Assembly: GCA_025354965.1 (NCBI GenBank)
Contig: JANXLW010000369.1
Span: 1 to 7,120 of the forward strand
Reading direction: 5' to 3'
DNA length: 7,120 nucleotides
From: Betaproteobacteria bacterium
Lineage (GTDB): Bacteria; Pseudomonadota; Gammaproteobacteria; Burkholderiales; Burkholderiaceae_C
Both the position numbers and the translations under genes were made by a program. Under the pieces are notes generated by a model, which saw nothing but the letters and a program-made list of their open reading frames with translations, was not told the DNA's origin and did no database searches. Shown one piece after another: positions 1-5,128 of the stretch. Every line of letters starts with the position of its first letter. Position 1 is the first letter of the stretch.

Positions 1-58
1 CAACCTGAGCGGACAAGGGCACAGGATGGTGCAAGCGTGTATACCACCAAAGCTTGTG

Positions 59-181
59 GACGATGACGCTGGGGTAGGTGGCGCAGCGTGGACTTGGGGT
101 TTTGCCAAATCAAGGTGGAGCCAGAGGCCGAAGGCCGAAGCGGGAGACATTCGCGTAGCCGCCTACCCCGACGTCATCGTC
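59..181. repeat. 123-bp intergenic element bounded by 24-bp inverted repeats
   Basis: The left arm (59-82) and right arm (158-181) are inverted copies: 21 of 24 positions are Watson-Crick complementary. The exceptions are 69/171, 70/170 and 79/161. In plus-strand RNA the last two become G-U pairs; in minus-strand RNA only 69/171 does. After a 3-nt asymmetry, GCG at 86-88 can also pair with CGC at 152-154. The interior holds a tandem GGCCGAA (126-132 and 133-139), which gives a GGCC-GAA-GGCC mini-hairpin, and a TTGG/CCAA pair (94-97, 105-108). The element ends 9 bp past the stop codon of the GH94 gene. No T-run follows either arm, so it is not a canonical intrinsic terminator. It could be a MITE-like or REP/BIME-like intergenic repeat, or a structured 3' UTR. 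Only one copy is visible here, so its repetitive nature is inference. The flanking 1-58 shows nothing recognisable. Confidence 0.6.
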
Positions 182-190
182 TGGCAGCGA

Positions 191-3100
191 TCACGCCGCT
201 CGGCCCAGCACCACCTGCAGCCGGTGGATGGCGCCATCTTTGGCCAGCGGCACGGCCACGCCCTGGGCGTCGCAGGCGATGGCTGCGTGGTCCAGTTGCG
301 CCGACACCACTGCCTGGGCACAGGCCTGCGGATTGCTGACCTCGATTTCGTATTGCGTACCGTCGTTCAAGCGATAGCGCAGCGTGAAGCCCACCCAATG
401 GTCGGAAACGCAGGGCGCCAGGCGCAAGGTGTGGCCACCTTCAAGACTGAAGCCGAGGATGGATTCGATGGCGACCCGGTACATCCAGCCGGCCGAGCCG
501 GTGTACCAAGTCCAGCCGCCGCGACCCACGTGGGGCGCCACGCCGTAGATGTCGGCGGCGATCACATAGGGCTCGACCTTGTAGCGGTCGGCGCCGGCGG
601 GCGTGCTGCTGTGGCTGATCGGGCTGAGCATTTTCAGCAATTGCGTGGCCCGCTCGCGCCGTCCGGCCATCGTCATGGCTTTCACCACCCACAGCGCGGC
701 ATGCGTGTACTGGCCGCCGTTTTCACGCACGCCGGCGACGTAACCCTTGATGTAGCCGGGGTCGTGCGGGGTGTTCTCGAACGGCGGTGTCAACAAGCGG
801 ATGAGCTGGTCGTCATCGCTGATCAGGTGCTGTTCCAGCGCGTCCAGCGCCTGGTTGGCACGCTCGCGCGAAGCGACGCCGGAGATGATGGCCCAGGCTT
901 GCGCCAGCGCGTCAATCTTGCATTCGTCGCTGGCCTTGGAGCCCAGCGGTGCACCGTTGTCGTACCAGGCCCGGCGGTACCAGTCGCCGTCCCAACCGGC
1001 ATCGTTCAGCGACACCAGCAAATCGGCCCGGTAGCTGCGGTAGCGCTGGGCCCGCGCTGCATCGCGCCGGGCATCGCACCACGGCAGAAAGTCACCCAGG
1101 ATGGTGTACAGGAAAAACCCCATCCACACACTTTCACCCTTGCCTTCGCGGCCCACGCGGCTCATGCCGTCGTTCCAGTCGCCGCAGCCGAACAGGGGGA
1201 TACCGTGCGCGCCCTTGGTTAGCGAGCGGTCGATGGCGCGACAGCAATGCTCGTAAACATCGGCGCTTTGGCCCGAGTCCTGCGGCAGCAGATAGCGCTC
1301 GTCTTCGTCCGGCTCCAGCTGCTGCGCCGTGACGAACCGCACCGGTTCCTGCATCACCGACTGGTCGCCCGTGGTGTTGATGTAGTAGGCAGTGAGGTAG
1401 GGCAGCCACAGCAGGTCATCGGCAAAGCGGGTGCGCATGCCTTTGCTCAAGGGCGGGTGCCACCAGTGCAGTACGTCGCCCTCGACAAACTGGTGTGCCG
1501 CATTGGTCAGAATCTGGCTGCGTGTGAGCTCGGGGGACAGATAAATGAGCGACGCCGCGTCCTGCAACTGGTCCCTGAAACCGTAGGCGCCGCCGGACTG
1601 GTAAAACGCGGTGCGACCCCACATCCGGCAAGCCAGGTTCTGGTACGGCAGCCAGCCATTGACCATGATGTCAATTTCCGGACTGGGCGTCCGAATCTGC
1701 AAGACGCCCACGGTACTGCGCCAGAAGTGGCGGACCTGAGTCAGCGCTGCATCCACGGCGCCTGCCACTCGGTAGCGCGCCAGCAGGGGTTCCAGTAGCG
1801 AGGCTTGCGTCACCTCACCCAGAAAGAAACTCAGCTCGCGGCTTTCGCCGGCGGGAATGTCCAGCATGACGTGCATTGCGGCGCACGGATCGCTACCCGT
1901 GGCTTGCTTGAGCGGACCACCAGCGCGCACCGCCTCGGGCGCTGCCATGCTGCCGGGCTGACCCAGAAACGCAACACGATCTGCCGCCCAGTTCATGTGT
2001 TTGGGTTGATCCACGGCGGCAAAGGCGACGCTCTGCGCAAAGGCGTCGGCCTTCGGGTTGCGGGCGCACAGGGCGGCGGCGCTGGCGTCGAACCAGGTAG
2101 TGATATCGGCTTGGGAGTCTTGCGGTGTGATGCCCAGGACCCAGCGGTTGTAGCCGTACACCGACAACCGCCGGTGCGCGCTGCCGGTATTTTTCAGGCG
2201 CAGGCGCACCACGCGCAGCGGATCGTTCTGTGGCACGAACATGCAGACTTCCTGCTTCAGTCCATGCGCCTGCAAGTGCCACGTGGAATAGCCCAAACCA
2301 TGGCGCACTTCGTAGTCGGCAAGCGCTGGCGCCGGACCAGGTAGCGGCGACCAGAAGGCGCCGCTGTCGTCGTCACGCACATACCAGGCATCGTCATGCG
2401 GGTCGCTGATGGGGTCGTTGCGCCAAGGTGTCAAGCGGTGTTTGCGGCTGTTGCCGGCCCACATGGCGCCAGCGCCTTTTTCGCTGACGAGCAAGCCGCA
2501 CTGCGGATTCGCCAGCACGTTGGTCCAGGGCATCGGTGGCAGCCTCAAACCGGCGCTACCTTGATGCGGCAAACGGATCACGTACTCACTGCCGTCGGCA
2601 CTGAAACCGCCGTAGCCATTGAAAAATTGCAGCGCTTCGACACCCGGGGCGACCGCCGCGGCAGACTCAAAATACAGCGCTGCGGGCAGCGTGCCCGGGC
2701 GTTGGTCGCTTTCGCGCAGGGTTTGGGTCAAACTCTGCCAATGGTTGCCTTGGGGCCCGGCGAGGGCTTGTTCCAGTGTCTCCTGCGGCGCCGGGGCCTG
2801 CGCAAACAAGGCATCGACATTCAGCGCGGACCAGCCGCTGGCGGTTTGCAGCAGACGGTCGCGATTCGCCGCGGCGGCAGCCAGCGCAAAGCACAGCGTT
2901 TGAGTTTCACCGGGCGTCAGTGTGACGACGCAGCGCAGCGCCAGTGCCGGGTCCAGCACGCTGCCGATGTTGCCGCCCAGGGTAGCCGTGCCGGTCAGCG
3001 CCAACGGGTTGCTGCAGTCACGACCACGACCCACAAAGCGCGCGCGGTCAGTTTCCCATTCGGTCACCGGCTGGCCCAGCAAGGCCATGGCCAAGCGGGG

Positions 3101-3637
3101 GTGACTTTCAGCGTTGCCGCGTGGTCGACGCTTAGCCAGCAGCGTTTGGATGCCGGCGTGCCACTCGGTTTGCACGAATAACTTGGAAAACGCCGGGTGC
3201 CCGGTGTGGGCTGCCGGCTCGTTGAGCACCACTTCCAGGTAACTTGTGATCTCGATGCGCCGTGTCTGGCCGGCGTTGTTGGTCAGGCTCAGGCGGCGCA
3301 GTTCCATGGCGTCACCGCTCAGGCACACATCGGTGCGGGAGGCGATGCCCATGTGTTCACGCTGGATGCTGGCAACCCCGCCTTGCAGGGTCAGTTGCCC
3401 GGCCTCTTGCCCCGGTACCGGGGCTGACGATGCGCTCCAGAAGCGCTGGTCGTCCAGATCACGCAGGTAAAGGTACCAGCCGCCGCCGTCTTGCACGCTG
3501 TCGGGCGTCCAGGCATTGAGCAGGTAATTGCCATAGCTTGAGAACCCGGTGCCACGCGCACTCAAAAAAACGCGGTAGTCGCCGCTTGCGAGCCAGATGG
3601 GCGGCATGGGATGTGAAGGGGTGAGGGTGACAGGCAT
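191..3637 (-). CDS. GH94 phosphorylase, NdvB C-terminal type; probable 1,2-beta-oligoglucan phosphorylase
   Basis: This 1148-aa protein belongs to the GH94 inverting phosphorylases, which cleave beta-glucosides with phosphate to give alpha-glucose 1-phosphate. No signal peptide or membrane segment is visible, so it should be cytoplasmic. Residues about 15-270 form a first beta-sandwich region like those of cyclic beta-1,2-glucan synthase (WYLYLRD at 54-60, HPAFSKLFVQTE at 147-158, RFVGRGR at 200-206). Residues about 330-620 form a second (GYGGFSADG from 341, LTPWRNDPISDP at 402-413, RDDDSGAFWSP from 421). The catalytic alpha-barrel spans about 650-1060, with YGFRDQLQD at 685-693, QFVEGDVLHWW at 716-726 and the GDWNDGM motif at 819-825, whose Asp residues include the family's general acid. 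RENGGQYTHA (971-980), YKVEPYV (1019-1025) and GRGGWTWYTGSAGW (1038-1051) line the phosphate and sugar sites. A small C-terminal beta-region follows. Unlike NdvB there is no glycosyltransferase part; unlike cellobiose or cellobionic acid phosphorylases (about 800 aa) it is long, matching sophoro-oligosaccharide phosphorylases. It starts 29 bp after the GH1 stop, so it is probably cotranscribed. GH94 family: very sure; beta-1,2 linkage: inference. Confidence 0.93.
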   Translation of the reverse strand: MPVTLTPSHPMPPIWLASGDYRVFLSARGTGFSSYGNYLLNAWTPDSVQDGGGWYLYLRDLDDQRFWSASSAPVPGQEAGQLTLQGGVASIQREHMGIASRTDVCLSGDAMELRRLSLTNNAGQTRRIEITSYLEVVLNEPAAHTGHPAFSKLFVQTEWHAGIQTLLAKRRPRGNAESHPRLAMALLGQPVTEWETDRARFVGRGRDCSNPLALTGTATLGGNIGSVLDPALALRCVVTLTPGETQTLCFALAAAAANRDRLLQTASGWSALNVDALFAQAPAPQETLEQALAGPQGNHWQSLTQTLRESDQRPGTLPAALYFESAAAVAPGVEALQFFNGYGGFSADGSEYVIRLPHQGSAGLRLPPMPWTNVLANPQCGLLVSEKGAGAMWAGNSRKHRLTPWRNDPISDPHDDAWYVRDDDSGAFWSPLPGPAPALADYEVRHGLGYSTWHLQAHGLKQEVCMFVPQNDPLRVVRLRLKNTGSAHRRLSVYGYNRWVLGITPQDSQADITTWFDASAAALCARNPKADAFAQSVAFAAVDQPKHMNWAADRVAFLGQPGSMAAPEAVRAGGPLKQATGSDPCAAMHVMLDIPAGESRELSFFLGEVTQASLLEPLLARYRVAGAVDAALTQVRHFWRSTVGVLQIRTPSPEIDIMVNGWLPYQNLACRMWGRTAFYQSGGAYGFRDQLQDAASLIYLSPELTRSQILTNAAHQFVEGDVLHWWHPPLSKGMRTRFADDLLWLPYLTAYYINTTGDQSVMQEPVRFVTAQQLEPDEDERYLLPQDSGQSADVYEHCCRAIDRSLTKGAHGIPLFGCGDWNDGMSRVGREGKGESVWMGFFLYTILGDFLPWCDARRDAARAQRYRSYRADLLVSLNDAGWDGDWYRRAWYDNGAPLGSKASDECKIDALAQAWAIISGVASRERANQALDALEQHLISDDDQLIRLLTPPFENTPHDPGYIKGYVAGVRENGGQYTHAALWVVKAMTMAGRRERATQLLKMLSPISHSSTPAGADRYKVEPYVIAADIYGVAPHVGRGGWTWYTGSAGWMYRVAIESILGFSLEGGHTLRLAPCVSDHWVGFTLRYRLNDGTQYEIEVSNPQACAQAVVSAQLDHAAIACDAQGVAVPLAKDGAIHRLQVVLGRAA

Positions 3638-3666
3638 GGCGGTAGACGTTGTTCGGGGAAACGGTT

Positions 3667-5028
3667 TCAGTCGGCTGGCGCCTCAAGGATGGCGCCATTG
3701 GAGGCGATGACGCGTGCGTAGTAATGGGCGCTGGCCTTGGGCGTGCGTTGCTGCGTTTGCAAATTGACGTGGACCAGGCCGAAGCGTTTGGAAAACCCGT
3801 GCGACCATTCCAGGTTGTCCAGCAGCGACCAAGCGAAATAGCCGCGCAGATTGACACCTTGTTTGATCGCATGATGGATCGCCTGGAGGTGTTTTTGCAG
3901 ATAGTTCACACGCAACGGGTCGTTCAGTTGCCCGCCTTCGGCTTCGGGCGGGTCGTAAAAGGCGGAGCCGTTTTCCGTGATGTACAGGGGCAACTCGCCA
4001 TAGCGGTTTTTCAGCCAGAGCAGGGTATCGGTGAGCCCTTGCGGATAGACCTCCCAGCCGGTTTCGGTGATGGTGGCGTGCTTCTGTTTGACCGGCGAAG
4101 CCTTCACCGGCCAGGCCTGCTCGTCGTGCCGGTTGACACTGCGGGTGTAGTAGTTCAGCCCGAGAAAATCGATGGGCTGTTTGATCAAATCAAAGTCGGC
4201 TTGCGGCCATTGCGGCCAGGCGTCGCCGAAGATCTCGGTCATTTCCTCAGGGTAGCGTCCGAAGAATGCCGGATCCAGGTACTGACGGTTCATGTAGGCG
4301 TCGGCGCGGCGCGTGGCCGCCAGGTCCTGCGGCGTGTCGGAGGCGCAGTGCTTGGGTTCGATGTTGACCACCAGACCGACCTGGTGGCGCCCCAGCGCCC
4401 GGTAGGCTTGCACCGCGCTGCCGTGAGCGCGCATCAAGTGGTGCGCGGCAATGGGCGCCTCGTACAGATTGCGGTGCCCCGGCGCCAGCGCGCCGTGCAG
4501 GTAGCCACCGTCGGTCACGACCCAGGGCTCGTTCAGCGTGCACCACAGCTTGACGCGGTCGTCGAGCGTGCGAAACAGCAAGCTGGCGTAGTCGCCAAAC
4601 CAGTGCGCGATGTCCGGATTGAGCCAGCCGCCGCGGTTGTCCAGCGCTTCGGGCAAATCCCAGTGGTATAGCGTCGCCATCGGCTGAATGCCATGGGCCA
4701 GCAGGCAATCCACCAGCCGCTGGTAAAAATCCAGGCCCTTGGGGTTGACGCGACCAGTGCCGTCCGGCATGACACGCCCCCAGGCAATGCTGAAGCGGTA
4801 GGCCTGCATACCCAGTTGCTGCATCAAGGCGACGTCGGATTCGAAACGGTGGTAATGGTCGCAGGCGACGTCGCCCGTATCGCCATTGGCCATCATGCCG
4901 GGCGTGTGGGCAAAGCGCTGCCAGATGCTGGGCCCGGCGCCATCAGCGGTGGGCGAACCCTCGATCTGATAGGCCGACGTTGCGCTACCCCACAAAAACG
5001 AGTCGGGAAACTGGTATTCAGGGTTCAT
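3667..5028 (-). CDS. GH1 family beta-glucosidase
   Basis: This 453-aa protein is a complete retaining GH1 glycosidase of the usual bacterial length, a single TIM barrel that releases glucose from the non-reducing end of beta-glucosides. The start is fixed by the classic N-terminal motif FLWGSATSAYQIEG at 11-24, with FPDS just before it. Visible active-site elements are Gln21, His122 in the YHWDLP segment, the acid/base Glu167 in TLNEP (164-168), NYY at 292-294, the nucleophile Glu352 in ITENG (350-354), and the glucose-binding SLLDNLEWSHGF segment (401-412) with Glu407 and Trp408. There is no signal peptide, so it acts in the cytoplasm and needs imported oligosaccharides. It is the first gene after a LacI-type operator and sits 29 bp before the GH94 gene; together they suggest hydrolysis of the disaccharide left by phosphorolysis, for example sophorose if the pathway is beta-1,2. 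GH1 enzymes are often broad, so cellobiose or laminaribiose are also possible. No strong Shine-Dalgarno sequence is visible. Confidence 0.97.
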   Translation of the reverse strand: MNPEYQFPDSFLWGSATSAYQIEGSPTADGAGPSIWQRFAHTPGMMANGDTGDVACDHYHRFESDVALMQQLGMQAYRFSIAWGRVMPDGTGRVNPKGLDFYQRLVDCLLAHGIQPMATLYHWDLPEALDNRGGWLNPDIAHWFGDYASLLFRTLDDRVKLWCTLNEPWVVTDGGYLHGALAPGHRNLYEAPIAAHHLMRAHGSAVQAYRALGRHQVGLVVNIEPKHCASDTPQDLAATRRADAYMNRQYLDPAFFGRYPEEMTEIFGDAWPQWPQADFDLIKQPIDFLGLNYYTRSVNRHDEQAWPVKASPVKQKHATITETGWEVYPQGLTDTLLWLKNRYGELPLYITENGSAFYDPPEAEGGQLNDPLRVNYLQKHLQAIHHAIKQGVNLRGYFAWSLLDNLEWSHGFSKRFGLVHVNLQTQQRTPKASAHYYARVIASNGAILEAPAD

Positions 5029-5058
5029 TCAGGCTGAGCTTTCGGTCCGGAATTTAAA

Positions 5059-5076
5059 AATGTAAACGTTTTCATT
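5059..5076. promoter_or_regulatory. LacI/GalR-family operator upstream of the GH1-GH94 operon
   Basis: The plus-strand sequence AATGTAAACGTTTTCATT is an 18-bp palindrome centred on the CG at 5067/5068, with a single mismatched pair (5063/5072). The AAACGTTT core with a central CpG is the hallmark of LacI/GalR-family operators for sugar genes. It lies 30 bp upstream of the GH1 start codon, in an AT-rich patch (about 5051-5080) unlike the GC-rich surroundings. -10-like hexamers flank or overlap it on the minus strand (TGTAAT at 5079-5074, TTAAAT at 5057-5052), but neither has a convincing -35 partner, so the exact promoter is not called. A repressor here would block transcription of GH1 and GH94. 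The regulator gene is not in the window. Confidence 0.8.
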
Positions 5077-5090
5077 ACAGGATAGCAGAT

Positions 5091-5104
5091 CGCATCGAAA
5101 TGCG
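5091..5104 (-). other. Small TTCG-loop hairpin between the receptor and GH1 genes
   Basis: On the minus strand the sequence reads CGCAT-TTCG-ATGCG, a perfect 5-bp stem with a UUCG tetraloop in RNA, 24 nt after the receptor stop codon. No U-run follows, so it is not a standard intrinsic terminator. It could cap or stabilise the 3' end of the receptor mRNA, or it could be chance; a 5-bp stem is short. Confidence 0.3.
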
Positions 5105-5128
5105 TTTGGATATTCCTGATGATCCGGT

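Noticed and set aside
59..181. Rho-independent terminator for the operon
   Set aside because: The arms are separated by 75 bp and no T-run follows on either strand, so it does not fit the standard form.
26..1222. 398-aa plus-strand open frame
   Set aside because: It lies antisense to the conserved catalytic part of the GH94 gene, is rich in Ala/Gly/Val/His/Arg with no recognisable domain, and is explained by codon bias in GC-rich DNA.
191..3637. Cellobiose or cellobionic acid phosphorylase
   Set aside because: Those GH94 enzymes are about 800 aa; this protein has an additional N-terminal NdvB-like sandwich region and is about 350 aa longer.
3649..4671. 340-aa plus-strand open frame
   Set aside because: It is antisense to the GH1 gene, whose frame carries all catalytic motifs; the antisense protein shows no family features.
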